28,262 nucleotides of DNA, from NCBI GenBank assembly GCA_964471535.1, contig CAYYHA010000034.1, positions 1-28,262 on the forward strand, written 5' to 3'. Origin of the DNA: CAYYHA01 sp964471535 (GTDB taxonomy: Bacteria > Myxococcota > Myxococcia > SLRQ01). Numbering within the stretch: position 1 is the stretch's first letter; the number at the start of each line of letters is the position of its first letter. The position numbers were made by a program, and so were the translations under genes. Shown here piece after piece: positions 20,203 to 28,091 of this stretch. The notes beneath the pieces are model-generated. The model saw only the letters and a list, made by a program, of their open reading frames with translations, did no database searches and was not told the origin of the DNA.

Positions 20203-21378
20203 TCACTCCGCTGACGGAGCCTCGTCCCCCGGGTAGACGAGCAAGCGGCATTCCAGCGGCCCGTTGAACAGGGTGTGACGCCGACGCGGCGTCCCGCCGA
20301 AGAGACGCTCGAAGCGCGGGTGGCCGGTGAGGACCACCAGCCGCGGCCGGGGCCGGCAGGCCTGGCAGGCGGCGGCGAAGTGGCGGAGGAAGCCATCGAG
20401 CTGGCGGCTGCGGCGACCCAGGCGGGTGCCGTAGGGGGGGTTCGTTACGATCGTCACCCCCGCGGGGAGGCCACTCAAGTCGCGGGCGTCCCGCTGCTCG
20501 AAGCGCACCCACTCGGCGACTCCGGCGCGGCGGGCGTTGCGCGCCGCGACCTCGAGGACGCGGGGGTCGTGGTCCCGTCCCATCAAGGCCGCTCGTGTGG
20601 GGCGCCGCGCCGCGCGAGCCCGGGCGACGAGGCGGTCCCAGGCGGCTTGGGCCGGCCCCCCGTGGAAGCCCGGCCAGCGGTGGAAGGCGAAGCGGCGGCC
20701 GAGGCCCGGCGCGATGCCCAGGGCCACCTGTGCCTGCTCGATCACCAGCGTCCCCGAGCCGCACATGGGGTCCACGATCGCTTCCTCGGCCCCCACCGGC
20801 GCAAGGGCGAGCACGGCGGCGGCGAGGGTCTCCCGCAACGGCGCCTGGCCCGCCTCGGTGCGATAGCCTCGCTGGTGGAGGGGGGCGCCAGCGAGGTCCA
20901 GGTAGAAGCAGGCCCGGTCGCCGGCGACGTGCACCGCGATGCGCACCGCCGGATCCTCCCGATCCACGTCGGGACGCCGGCCGAGGTGCGCTCGCAGGCG
21001 ATCGGCGACGGCATCCTTGGTGCGAAGGGCGATGAAGTGGCCGTGGCGGAGCGCGGCGTTGCCACCGGTGGCTCGGACCGAGAAGGGCGTCTCCGGGGTG
21101 AGCATCCGCTCCCATGGCACCGACCGGGCCGCGGTATAGAGCGCATCTCCGTCGTCCGCGGGGCCCTCGCCCACGGCGAGGAGGACCCGCTGCCCGATGC
21201 GCGAGAAGAGACAGACCTGCAGGCCATCGACGAGCGTCCCCCGAAAGCAGGCACCGCCCCGCTGTCCCCGCACCGGCCGGCCTAGGAACGCGGCCAATTC
21301 GCGCTTCAGGACGCCCTCGGTGCCCTTGGCCGCCGGAACGAAGAAGCGGTGCGTGGTGTCGAGGTCGGAGGCGAGCAT
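20203..21378 (-). CDS. THUMP-domain RNA (guanine-N2) methyltransferase, RlmL/YpsC type
   Basis: The 391-residue protein has an N-terminal ferredoxin-like plus THUMP region (about 10-165) and a C-terminal Rossmann methyltransferase domain. The SAM-binding motif DPMCGSGT (203-210) and the catalytic NPPYGTRLG (313-321) are intact. QRGYRTEAGQAPLRETLAAA (169-188) is a signature of the RlmL/YpsC group, which methylates N2 of a guanosine in 23S rRNA (G2445 in E. coli). It corresponds to the stand-alone N-terminal half of E. coli RlmKL and lacks the RlmK domain, as is usual outside Gammaproteobacteria. ATG 21378 is chosen because the family sequence begins right after it. The RNA target position is inferred from family only. 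It is divergent from the DUF4202 gene. Confidence 0.9.
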   Translation of the reverse strand: MLASDLDTTHRFFVPAAKGTEGVLKRELAAFLGRPVRGQRGGACFRGTLVDGLQVCLFSRIGQRVLLAVGEGPADDGDALYTAARSVPWERMLTPETPFSVRATGGNAALRHGHFIALRTKDAVADRLRAHLGRRPDVDREDPAVRIAVHVAGDRACFYLDLAGAPLHQRGYRTEAGQAPLRETLAAAVLALAPVGAEEAIVDPMCGSGTLVIEQAQVALGIAPGLGRRFAFHRWPGFHGGPAQAAWDRLVARARAARRPTRAALMGRDHDPRVLEVAARNARRAGVAEWVRFEQRDARDLSGLPAGVTIVTNPPYGTRLGRRSRQLDGFLRHFAAACQACRPRPRLVVLTGHPRFERLFGGTPRRRHTLFNGPLECRLLVYPGDEAPSAE

Positions 21379-21472
21379 GGCGTACGGGCTGGGGCCGGCG
21401 AGGGGGCCGGCAGCCGGCTCGAAGCCGACGCGGCCGGGGTGTATCGTGGATCCGACGCGCCAGGAACGCCAC

Positions 21473-22078
21473 ATGGACGATCGCTTCCACCGGGCCCTTG
21501 CCGCCATCGATGCGCTCCATGCCGCCGATCCCGAGACCTGGGAGGTGGGGGGGCGTCGCGAGCCGCGCGCGCTCGCCCATGCGCGCTGTGTCACGCGGTG
21601 GACAGAGCGCCTCTGCGAGACACCCAGCGAGGCGCTGCGCCTCGCCGCACGGGCCGCCCACCTCGAGCGCTGGAAGGTCCCGCGCACCGAGTACCCCGAC
21701 GGCCGCCGGGGCTATCTGAAGTGGCGCAGCGTGCTCAAGCGCCGGCACGCCGCGCGTGCGGCGGAGGTACTCGCCGAGGCGGGCTACGAGGCCGAGACGA
21801 TCGAGCGCGTACGGCGCATCGTGCTGCGGGCCGACCTCTCCGATCCCGAAGCGCAGGCCCTCGAGGACGCCCTGTGCCTGACCTTCCTCGAGCGGCAGCT
21901 CGCGGACTTCGGCGGCGCGCATGCCCCGGAGAAGGTGGTGGAGATCCTCCGCAAGACGTGGAAGAAGATGAGCCCTCGGGCGCGGGCGCTGGCCTTGGGG
22001 TTGGCTCCGGAGCTGCCGGCGGGAGCCAAGGCGCTCCTCGAGCAGGCGCTCGACGACGCGGAGCCGGGCACCCCGTAA
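21473..22078 (+). CDS. DUF4202 family protein, possible degenerate HD-like fold
   Basis: A 201-residue soluble, helix-rich protein from ATG 21473, with AGGAA at good spacing. It matches the DUF4202 family: residues such as ALAHARCVTRW (34-44), AARAAHLERWKVPRTEYP (58-75), GYLKWRSVLKRRHA (80-93) and DALCLTFLE (132-140). The function is not known. His36, His63, His92 and Asp132 occur in an order and surrounding helical pattern like the metal ligands of HD phosphohydrolases, but the key HD pair reads HLE. So it may be a divergent or metal-altered member of that fold. No signal peptide is present. The dipeptidase-like gene follows after four bases, or about 50 if its GTG start is used, suggesting a two-gene operon. 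Confidence 0.85.
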   Translation: MDDRFHRALAAIDALHAADPETWEVGGRREPRALAHARCVTRWTERLCETPSEALRLAARAAHLERWKVPRTEYPDGRRGYLKWRSVLKRRHAARAAEVLAEAGYEAETIERVRRIVLRADLSDPEAQALEDALCLTFLERQLADFGGAHAPEKVVEILRKTWKKMSPRARALALGLAPELPAGAKALLEQALDDAEPGTP

Positions 22079-22130
22079 GGGTTTGAGCCGCCGGGCGATC
22101 CAAGGAACGGCGCAGCAAAGGGAACGGCTG

Positions 22131-23141
22131 GTGGAGGTGAGCGAAGAGGCTCGGGCACTCGTCGAGGCAGTGGAGGTCGTGGACCTCCACGTCGAGACCT
22201 ACATCCCCGTCCGCCTGGTCGGCTACCGCATCGACCGGCGGCATCGGCCCTTCCTCGGGGGCCGCTTCTTCGGCCACCTGGACCTCCCGCGCATCCGTGA
22301 GAGCGGGCTCTCCGGTGCCATGTGGTCGGTGACCACCAATCCCTTCCGGAGTGCCGCCGGGCGCTACCGCATCCTCGGCGAGAACCTGCGCCGTCTCCGG
22401 ACACGGCTGGAGGCGACCGGGCAGGTCGAGGTGGTGCGCAGCGCCGCCGAGTACCGCGCGGCGCGGCGGCGGGGACGCCACGCCGCGCTGCTGGCGGTAC
22501 AGGGGGGCAACGCCCTGGACGCCTGGCCCGAGCACCTGCCGCCCCCGAAAGACCTCGTTCGGGTGACCCTCGTGCATCTCACCCCGTCCCGGGTTGGTGC
22601 GACCTCGACGCCCATCAACTTTTTCCGGAGCCGGGGCCTCACGCCTCACGGCCGCCGCCTGGTGGAGCGGCTGGACCAGCATCGCGTCTTCGTGGATCTG
22701 GCGCACATCCACCCCCGGGCCTTCTGGGAGGCGGTGGACGTGCACGATGCGTCCTTGCCCCTCCTCGTCACACATACGGGGGTGACTGGTGTCCGGCCCC
22801 ACTGGCGCAATATCGACGACGCGCAGATCCGTGCCGTCGCCGAGACGGGCGGTGTGGTGGGCATCATCTTCCAGGCGGCCTTCCTGCGCCGCCGCGGTGG
22901 TCCCGCGGATCTTGGGATGGTGCTCGAGCACGCCGAGCACGTGATCCGGGTGGCCGGCGAGGACGCGGTGGCCTTCGGAAGCGACTACGACGGAGCGATC
23001 GTGCCGCCGCCCGATCTGCGCGACGGTCTCGCCTGGCCGCGGCTGGCTCAGGGGATGCTCGGCAGGCGCTGGCCGCTGCGGCGCATCGAGAAGGCCCTGG
23101 GCGGGAACGCCCTGCGCTGCCTCGAGACGATGCGCGGGTGA
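22131..23141 (+). CDS. M19 (renal dipeptidase) family protein with altered metal ligands
   Basis: Starting at the GTG at 22131, which has AAAGGGAA at good spacing, the protein is 336 residues; a TTG at 22083 would add 16. The amidohydrolase-type M19 fold is recognisable from VVDLHVE (16-22), GAMWSVTTNP, LLAVQGGNALD (120-130), VFVDLAHIHPRAFW, LLVTHTGVTGVRPHWRN (211-227) and AFGSDYDG. Renal-type dipeptidases bind two zincs through His, Asp, a bridging Glu and two His. Here the first Asp is Glu22 and the bridging Glu is Gln124; His20, His192 and His215 are kept. It has no signal peptide, so it is likely cytoplasmic. Hydrolysis of dipeptides is the family activity, but the changed site makes the substrate uncertain. 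I believe similar myxobacterial homologues share the Gln; this is from memory. Confidence 0.85.
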   Translation: MEVSEEARALVEAVEVVDLHVETYIPVRLVGYRIDRRHRPFLGGRFFGHLDLPRIRESGLSGAMWSVTTNPFRSAAGRYRILGENLRRLRTRLEATGQVEVVRSAAEYRAARRRGRHAALLAVQGGNALDAWPEHLPPPKDLVRVTLVHLTPSRVGATSTPINFFRSRGLTPHGRRLVERLDQHRVFVDLAHIHPRAFWEAVDVHDASLPLLVTHTGVTGVRPHWRNIDDAQIRAVAETGGVVGIIFQAAFLRRRGGPADLGMVLEHAEHVIRVAGEDAVAFGSDYDGAIVPPPDLRDGLAWPRLAQGMLGRRWPLRRIEKALGGNALRCLETMRG

Positions 23142-23149
23142 AGCGCCGG

Positions 23150-23188
23150 CGCCTCGGCCGCCCGGGCGCGCTGCGCGACGCCGAGGCG
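23150..23188. terminator. Possible hairpin between convergent genes (weak)
   Basis: CGCCTCGG (23150-23157) pairs with CCGAGGCG (23181-23188) around a 23-nt GC-rich loop in the 82-bp gap between the M19-like and M18 genes. No T-run follows on either strand, so intrinsic termination is doubtful. Confidence 0.25.
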
Positions 23189-23223
23189 TGTCGGTGCGCG
23201 CCAGCCGGGGCCACGGGGCTTGC

Positions 23224-24522
23224 CTACTCGATGCCCGAGAGGAAGAGCGAGAGCACCCGCGCCATCATCGCCGGATCCTGGCTGCCGCCCATCTCGCGGG
23301 CCGAGTGCATGGAGAGCATGGGGCTGCCCACGTCGACGACGCGCACGCCGAGTCCGGCGGCGGTGATGGGGCCGATGGTGCTGCCGCAGGGGAGATCGGC
23401 CCGGTGGACGTACTCCTGCACCGGGACGTCCGCCTCGCGGCACAGGCGCCGGAACAGCGCACCCGTCTCCGCGTCGGTGGCGTAGCGCTGGTTGGCGTTG
23501 GTCTTCACCACCGGTCCCCCGTTCAGCCGGGGAAGATGGTTTCCGTCGTGGAGATCGGCGCGGCTTGGGTGCACCGCGTGCGCCATGTCGGCGCTGACCA
23601 CGTAGCTCTTCGCGAGGGCGCGGGGCAGCCCCTCGGGATCCCCGGTGGCCGCGAGGAGGCGCGAGAGGAGGTCGCGCAGCAGGGGGCTGCCTGCGCCTTG
23701 TCGGCTCTGACTGCCCACCTCCTCGTGATCGAAGAGTGCGATCACGCTGGTGGCGTCGCTCTCGTCCGCCTCGAGGAGGCCGCAGAGCGCTGCGTGGCAC
23801 ATCGCCTGGTTGTCCAGGCGGGCGCTGAGGAGGAAGGCGTCGTCGAGACCGGCGAAGGTTCCGCCTGCGGTGTCGTAGAGGCAAAGATCCAGGCCGGCGA
23901 TGGCGTCGGGCGCGAAGCCGCCGAGATCCGCCAGGAGGCCCCGCACCGCCTCGTTCGGATCCCCGTCCGATTCGGTCAGAAGTCCCAACGCCGGAGCCAG
24001 GTGCTTGTGGCGGTCGAGCTTGAGGCCCTCCTCGTTCACCGTTCGGTCGAGATGGATCGCCACGGTCGGAATCCGGCACAGCGGGCGCTTCAGATCGACG
24101 AGGCGGCACTGCAGGCCGTCGGGGCCGTCCAGGAAGACGCGCCCGGCGACGGAGAGATCGCGGTCCACCCAGGTGGCCAGGATGGCTCCGCCGTAGACCT
24201 CGACGTCGAGGCAGAGGTAGCCGCTGCGCGAGAGGCCCGGGCGGCTCTTGAGGCGGAGGTTGGGGCTGTCGGTGTGGGCGCCCACCAGCCGGAATCCCGA
24301 CTCTGCCGGCGCGCGCCGCCCCATGCGGAAGGCGACGATGGACCCGTCGCCGCGGACGACGTAGTGCCGCGCGCCTGCCTCGAGGCTCCAGGCCTCCGCC
24401 TCGGAGAGCGCCCGGAAGCCGGCTCCGTCGAGCCGGCGGGCCACCTCCGCCACGCAGTGGTAGGGGCTGGGAGAAGCATCGATGAAGGCGATGAGGTCCT
24501 CGGCGACTCGTCTCTGGTCCAT
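23224..24522 (-). CDS. M18 family aminopeptidase (aspartyl-aminopeptidase type)
   Basis: The 432-residue protein matches bacterial M18 aminopeptidases in length and motifs. Zinc-ligand and catalytic positions are intact: His83 in GAHTDSPNLRLK, Asp237 in SARLDNQAM, Glu267/Glu268 in LFDHEEVGSQS, Asp312 in SADMAHAVHP and His406 in PMLSMHSARE. NGGPVVKTNANQRYATD (334-350) and GSTIGPI (380-386) are also family signatures. These enzymes form cytosolic dodecamers that remove N-terminal residues, often acidic, from peptides. The ATG at 24522 has GAGGA three bases upstream. The gene is divergent from aguA (155 bp between starts) and convergent with the M19-like gene. It probably takes part in final peptide breakdown downstream of Clp and Lon; that link is inference. 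Confidence 0.96.
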   Translation of the reverse strand: MDQRRVAEDLIAFIDASPSPYHCVAEVARRLDGAGFRALSEAEAWSLEAGARHYVVRGDGSIVAFRMGRRAPAESGFRLVGAHTDSPNLRLKSRPGLSRSGYLCLDVEVYGGAILATWVDRDLSVAGRVFLDGPDGLQCRLVDLKRPLCRIPTVAIHLDRTVNEEGLKLDRHKHLAPALGLLTESDGDPNEAVRGLLADLGGFAPDAIAGLDLCLYDTAGGTFAGLDDAFLLSARLDNQAMCHAALCGLLEADESDATSVIALFDHEEVGSQSRQGAGSPLLRDLLSRLLAATGDPEGLPRALAKSYVVSADMAHAVHPSRADLHDGNHLPRLNGGPVVKTNANQRYATDAETGALFRRLCREADVPVQEYVHRADLPCGSTIGPITAAGLGVRVVDVGSPMLSMHSAREMGGSQDPAMMARVLSLFLSGIE

Positions 24523-24528
24523 GGGTCC

Positions 24529-24557
24529 TCTGTAGCCCCGAACGCGGAGACCGCAAA
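24529..24557 (-). promoter_or_regulatory. Putative promoter of the M18 aminopeptidase gene
   Basis: On the minus strand, TTTGCG (24557-24552) and TACAGA (24534-24529) are 17 bp apart. The -10 ends only six bases before the ATG, so the message would be leaderless or nearly so, yet a GAGGA overlaps the interval. Both hexamers are imperfect. Confidence 0.3.
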
Positions 24558-24661
24558 GTGGCCGCGGGGCACCGAACCACCGCTCCCATCTGCGGGCGAT
24601 CCCTGCGACCGGTTCTGCGGCGGCGGACAGGCGACCGCCTTCCCTGCGCCATGGCTGCGGG

Positions 24662-24667
24662 TAGAAT
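24662..24667 (+). promoter_or_regulatory. TAGAAT -10 element upstream of aguA
   Basis: TAGAAT ends ten bases before the ATG at 24678 and overlaps an in-frame ATG at 24666. A start about seven bases downstream gives a leader of only three or four bases. No good -35 was found. Confidence 0.4.
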
Positions 24668-24677
24668 GCCCGTCCCG

Positions 24678-25751
24678 ATGTCGCAGTCGTCTCCACCCCC
24701 GTGCGCCGGCACCGAAGGCGAGACCGGTCGCATACCTGCTGGTCGAGCCGATGTCGTACCGGAGCGGGTGCCTGCCGAGTGGGCACCCCACCGTGCCACG
24801 TGGGTTGCCTTCCCCGTGCATGGTGACCTTTGGGGTGACCGCCTCGTCCCGACCCAAGAGGCCTGGGCCCGCATGTGCCGGGCCATCGGCCGCGGGGGCG
24901 CCGAAGCGCTGGAGGTGCTCGTCCCCGACTGCCTCGCGGAGGGGGCAGCGAGGGCCCTCCTGGGCGAGTTGCCGGCTCTGCGCTTCCACCGCATCGCCTA
25001 CGGTGACATTTGGCTGCGGGACACCGCGCCGGTCTTCAATGGGGGCCGGAGCGCCGTCTGCTTCCGCTTCGACGGGTGGGGCGGGAAGTACCGTCTCCCC
25101 GGCGACGAGGCGGTGGCCGCGCGCGTGGCCGGAGCGGCGGGCCGCGTCTGCCGGCGCGTCGACCTGGTCTGTGAGGGCGGCGCCGTGGACGGCGACGGGG
25201 AGGGCACGCTCCTGGCGAGCCGCAGCTGCCTGCTCTCACGCGCGCGCAACGAGGGCCTCGGAGAGGCGGAGGTGACACGGCGCCTCCTCGAGGCCTATCG
25301 CGCCGAGCGGGTGCTCTGGCTCGACGGGATGCTGCAGAACGACCACACCGATGGGCACGTCGACACGCTCGCCCGCTTCGTCGCCCCGGGCCGGGTGGCG
25401 GTGATGGTGCCTGGCGAGGCGGCCGATCCCAACGCGGCGGTGCTTCGGGGGATCGGCGCTCGCCTCCGTCGCGCCCGAGATGCCGCCGGCCGGCGCCTCG
25501 AAGTGGTGGAGCTGCCCTCTCCGGGGCGTGTCGACGGGCCCGAGGGTGCGCCGCTGCCCGCCAGCTACCTCAACTTCTACGTGGCGAACGAGGTCGTGGT
25601 GGCGCCCGTCTATGGTGTGCGCAGCGACGCGCAGGCAGTCGACGCCTTGGCCGCTTGCTTTCCAGAGCGGGAGGTGGTCGGGATCGATGCCCGCGCCCTG
25701 CTCTGCGGCGGCGGAGCCTTCCACTGCATCACCCAACAGGAGCCCGCATGA
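24678..25751 (+). CDS. aguA: Agmatine deiminase
   Basis: The 357-residue protein is a peptidyl-arginine-deiminase-fold guanidino enzyme that converts agmatine to N-carbamoylputrescine and ammonia. Active-site landmarks are intact: GDIWLRDTAP with Asp115, CEGGAVDGDGEGT with Glu166, NDHTDGHVD with His227, and the nucleophile Cys350 in GGGAFHCITQQEP. YLNFYVANEVVVAPVYG (297-313) is also typical. The ATG at 24678 is preferred over 24666, which lies in the -10 box; frames from 24558 only add low-complexity residues. The start is followed by a 30-residue variable stretch before conserved PAEWAPHRATWVAFP. The last four bases (ATGA) overlap the start of aguB, which completes the pathway to putrescine. 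Confidence 0.96.
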   Translation: MSQSSPPPCAGTEGETGRIPAGRADVVPERVPAEWAPHRATWVAFPVHGDLWGDRLVPTQEAWARMCRAIGRGGAEALEVLVPDCLAEGAARALLGELPALRFHRIAYGDIWLRDTAPVFNGGRSAVCFRFDGWGGKYRLPGDEAVAARVAGAAGRVCRRVDLVCEGGAVDGDGEGTLLASRSCLLSRARNEGLGEAEVTRRLLEAYRAERVLWLDGMLQNDHTDGHVDTLARFVAPGRVAVMVPGEAADPNAAVLRGIGARLRRARDAAGRRLEVVELPSPGRVDGPEGAPLPASYLNFYVANEVVVAPVYGVRSDAQAVDALAACFPEREVVGIDARALLCGGGAFHCITQQEPA

Positions 25752-26605
25752 GGGAGACGCTCACCGTCGCCGCCCTCCAGTGCGCCCTCGATGCCTCCCG
25801 GGAGGAGAACGTCGGGCGGGTGGAAGCGCTGCTGCGTGAGGCCGCAGCCGAGGGCGCGCAGGTGATCCTGCCGCCCGAACTCTTCGAAGGGCCCTACTTT
25901 CCCCGCGAGGAGGACGAGCGCTTCTTCGATCTCGCCCATCCCGTCGAGGGTCACCCCACACTGGCGCGCATGAGAGAGCTCGCCGCGTCACTCGGCATCG
26001 CCATCCCCGTGAGTTTTTTCGAGCGCGCCGGCCCCCACTACTACAACAGCGTCGCGATGATCGGGCCCGAGGGAGAGTTGCTCGGCGTGTACCGCAAGGC
26101 GCACATCCCCGACGGGCCCGGCTACGAAGAGAAGTTCTACTTCCGACCCGGAGACACGGGCTTTCGGGTGTGGACGCTTCCCTGGGGACGGGTCGGCGTG
26201 GGGATCTGCTGGGATCAGTGGTTTCCCGAGGCCGCGCGGGCGATGGTCCTGATGGGTGCCGACTTGCTTTTGTATCCCACCGCCATCGGGAGCGAACCCG
26301 AGGAGCCGGATCTCGATACGCGGGGGCCCTGGCAGCGAGCGATGCAGGGGCATGCAGCGAGCAACATCGTTCCAGTCGTTGCCGCGAATCGAATCGGTGA
26401 CGAAGGGGGGCAGAGGTTCTATGGACACTCCTTCATCACCGACCACCTGGGCGAGAAGGTGGCGGAGCTGGGCGAGAGCGAAAGCGGCGTGCTGATCCAC
26501 ACCTTCGATCTCGCGCGGATCCGGCGGAAGCGTGCCGCCTTCGGCTTCTTCCGCGACCGGCGGCCCGAGCTCTACGCGATCCTCACGCGGGCCCGCCAGC
26601 CATGA
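25748..26605 (+). CDS. aguB: N-carbamoylputrescine amidase
   Basis: The 285-residue nitrilase-superfamily enzyme hydrolyses N-carbamoylputrescine to putrescine, CO2 and ammonia. The Glu-Lys-Cys triad is complete: Glu44 in PPELFEGPYF, Lys117 in YRKAHIPDGPGYEEKFYF, and Cys154 in GICWDQWFPEAAR. The strings HIPDGPGYEEKFYF and YPTAIGSEP are specific to the AguB group rather than to beta-ureidopropionase. The start ATG lies in ATGA, overlapping the aguA stop, with AGGAG six bases upstream. The end again overlaps the next start by ATGA. The three genes are therefore translationally coupled. Acting in the cytosol, AguA and AguB supply putrescine without ornithine decarboxylase; arginine decarboxylase is not in this window. 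Confidence 0.97.
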   Translation: MRETLTVAALQCALDASREENVGRVEALLREAAAEGAQVILPPELFEGPYFPREEDERFFDLAHPVEGHPTLARMRELAASLGIAIPVSFFERAGPHYYNSVAMIGPEGELLGVYRKAHIPDGPGYEEKFYFRPGDTGFRVWTLPWGRVGVGICWDQWFPEAARAMVLMGADLLLYPTAIGSEPEEPDLDTRGPWQRAMQGHAASNIVPVVAANRIGDEGGQRFYGHSFITDHLGEKVAELGESESGVLIHTFDLARIRRKRAAFGFFRDRRPELYAILTRARQP

Positions 26606-27315
26606 GGCCGACGGTGGTGCTCTTCGACGTGGACGGCACCCTCGTCTCCACCGGCGGCGCAGGGCGGCGGGCCATGGAGGATGCCTTCGAAGCGGTGTGC
26701 GGGCGCCGCGATGCCTGCGAGGCGATCGCCTTCGCCGGCAGCACCGACCGGGCCATCGTGCGGGCCGGCCTGCGGGCAGCCGGTTGTCCCGACGATGCGG
26801 CCTGGGTCGAGCGGGTGCTCGATGTGTACCTGGAACGCCTCCCGGTCCATCTTGCCCGGGCCTCGGCCTACCGGGTCCATCCGGGGGTCGTCGAGCTCCT
26901 CGACGCGCTGGCGGCGGCCGCGGACGCGGGGGCGCCCCTCACCTTCGGGCTGGGCACGGGGAACGTGGAGGCGGGGGCCCGGGCCAAGCTTCGTCCCGCC
27001 GCGGGGCTCGACCGGCGTTTCACCTTCGGTGGCTTCGGCTGCGACGCCGAGGACCGCGCCGAGCTCCTGCGGGTCGGTCTGCGGCGCGGGGCGGCGCGCC
27101 TCGGTGAGGCGCCGGAGGCCTGCCGGGCGGTGGTCGTTGGGGATACCGCTCGGGACGTGGCCGCCGCCCACGCCGTGGGCGCCGAGTGCCTGGCGGTGGC
27201 GACCGGCTTCGGGTCGCCGGAGAGCCTGCAGGAGGCGGAGGCGGTGGTGTCAGGGCTCGACGATCCCCTCGCGCTGCAGGTGCTCCTCGAGGAGCGCGAG
27301 CACCGCGTCGTGTAG
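26602..27315 (+). CDS. HAD-superfamily hydrolase (phosphoglycolate-phosphatase-like)
   Basis: The 237-residue protein has the HAD motifs in order: nucleophile Asp9 and Asp11 in LFDVDGTLVSTGGAG, the motif II threonine in GLGTGN, a lysine in AKLRPA, and VVVGDTARDVAAAHAVGA for motif IV. An alpha-helical cap (about 15-85) follows motif I, as in subfamily I members such as Gph and beta-phosphoglucomutase. The start ATGA overlaps the aguB stop and there is no separate promoter. A specific substrate cannot be read from sequence. Coupling with aguA-aguB could mean a role in polyamine-linked or repair metabolism, but this is only inference from the operon. Its last 66 bases overlap the antiparallel end of the IMPase-family gene. 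Confidence 0.9.
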   Translation: MRPTVVLFDVDGTLVSTGGAGRRAMEDAFEAVCGRRDACEAIAFAGSTDRAIVRAGLRAAGCPDDAAWVERVLDVYLERLPVHLARASAYRVHPGVVELLDALAAAADAGAPLTFGLGTGNVEAGARAKLRPAAGLDRRFTFGGFGCDAEDRAELLRVGLRRGAARLGEAPEACRAVVVGDTARDVAAAHAVGAECLAVATGFGSPESLQEAEAVVSGLDDPLALQVLLEEREHRVV

Positions 27316-28056
27316 GAGGCCGTTGGTGGCCAGGGCGCAGCCGCGGGAGAGGTCGCGGCGCCCCACGAAGTCGGTGAAGCGGCCGCCGGCCTCCTCGACC
27401 AGGATCTGGTGTGCCGCGAGGTCCCACAGGGCCACGCCTGCCTCGAGCCAGATGTCCGCCTGGCCGGACAGGAGCATGGCGACACCCGCGAGATCGCCGC
27501 GGCAGCGGGTGACATCGGTGCGGCTGATGAGTTCGACCACGGCGTCGCGGTAGGGCTCGCGCACCAGGAAGCGCAGGACGCCCACCTCGAGCACGGCCTG
27601 AGAGATCGTGTCGATTCGGGAGAGCCGGACGCGCCCGGTCGGCCCGTGACAGCCCCGGCCCTTCGCCGCCCACCACGACTCGCCGCGGGCGGGCAGCGCC
27701 ATGGCGCCCGCGACGATCTCGCCCTCCCACTCGAGGGCGACCATCGGGCCCCAGAACTCGCCCCCGCGGGCGAAGCCTCGGGTGCCGTCGATGGGATCGA
27801 TGATCCAGCGGCCGGGCGCCGAGCCTCCGTGGGCGCCCGTCTCCTCGCCGAGGATGGCGTGGTCGGGGTGCCGCGCCCGGAGGACCTCGATGATGGCGGC
27901 CTCTGCGGCCCTATCGGCGGGCGTCACGGGGGAATCGTCCGCCTTGTACTCCACCGCGAAGGCGCCGCTTCGATGGTAGGGGAGCGCCGCGTCGCCAGCG
28001 GCCTTCACCGCGAGCCTCGCGGTGTGTGCCACGACGTCGAGATCGAGCCTGGACAT
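27250..28056 (-). CDS. Inositol-monophosphatase family phosphatase
   Basis: The 268-residue protein carries the IMPase-family metal and catalytic motifs: GEETG with Glu71, DPIDGTRGF with Asp87, Asp90 and Thr92, and WDLAAHQILVEEAGG with Asp212. Members dephosphorylate inositol phosphates, histidinol phosphate or 3'-phosphoadenosine phosphate using magnesium. RGFARGGEFWGPMVAL after the DGT motif resembles the histidinol-phosphatase (HisN) branch, but sequence reading alone cannot decide. The ATG at 28056 has no strong Shine-Dalgarno and may be leaderless. Its stop lies 66 bases inside the end of the convergent HAD gene, so both C-termini are encoded on opposite strands of the same DNA. Confidence 0.93.
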   Translation of the reverse strand: MSRLDLDVVAHTARLAVKAAGDAALPYHRSGAFAVEYKADDSPVTPADRAAEAAIIEVLRARHPDHAILGEETGAHGGSAPGRWIIDPIDGTRGFARGGEFWGPMVALEWEGEIVAGAMALPARGESWWAAKGRGCHGPTGRVRLSRIDTISQAVLEVGVLRFLVREPYRDAVVELISRTDVTRCRGDLAGVAMLLSGQADIWLEAGVALWDLAAHQILVEEAGGRFTDFVGRRDLSRGCALATNGLLHDAVLALLEEHLQREGIVEP

Positions 28057-28062
28057 GGGCCG

Positions 28063-28091
28063 ACCATGGAGGCGTGGGCTCGGGGGGTCAA
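28063..28091 (-). promoter_or_regulatory. Putative promoter of the IMPase-family gene
   Basis: On the minus strand, TTGACC (28091-28086) is followed after 17 bp by CATGGT (28068-28063). The -35 hexamer forms part of the repeated CAACCGGTTGACC element. The predicted start falls at or next to the ATG at 28056. Confidence 0.35.

Noticed and set aside
19487..21922. An apparent 811-residue fusion on the minus strand ending in the DedA-like protein
   Set aside because: Only the last ~207 residues are a real protein. The upstream part is an out-of-frame reading of the RNA methyltransferase gene, and the GTG at 20110 explains the DedA start.
23188..25275. A 695-codon plus-strand frame opposite the M18 gene
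   Set aside because: It lies antisense to an M18 gene with all metal ligands intact and shows no motifs of its own.
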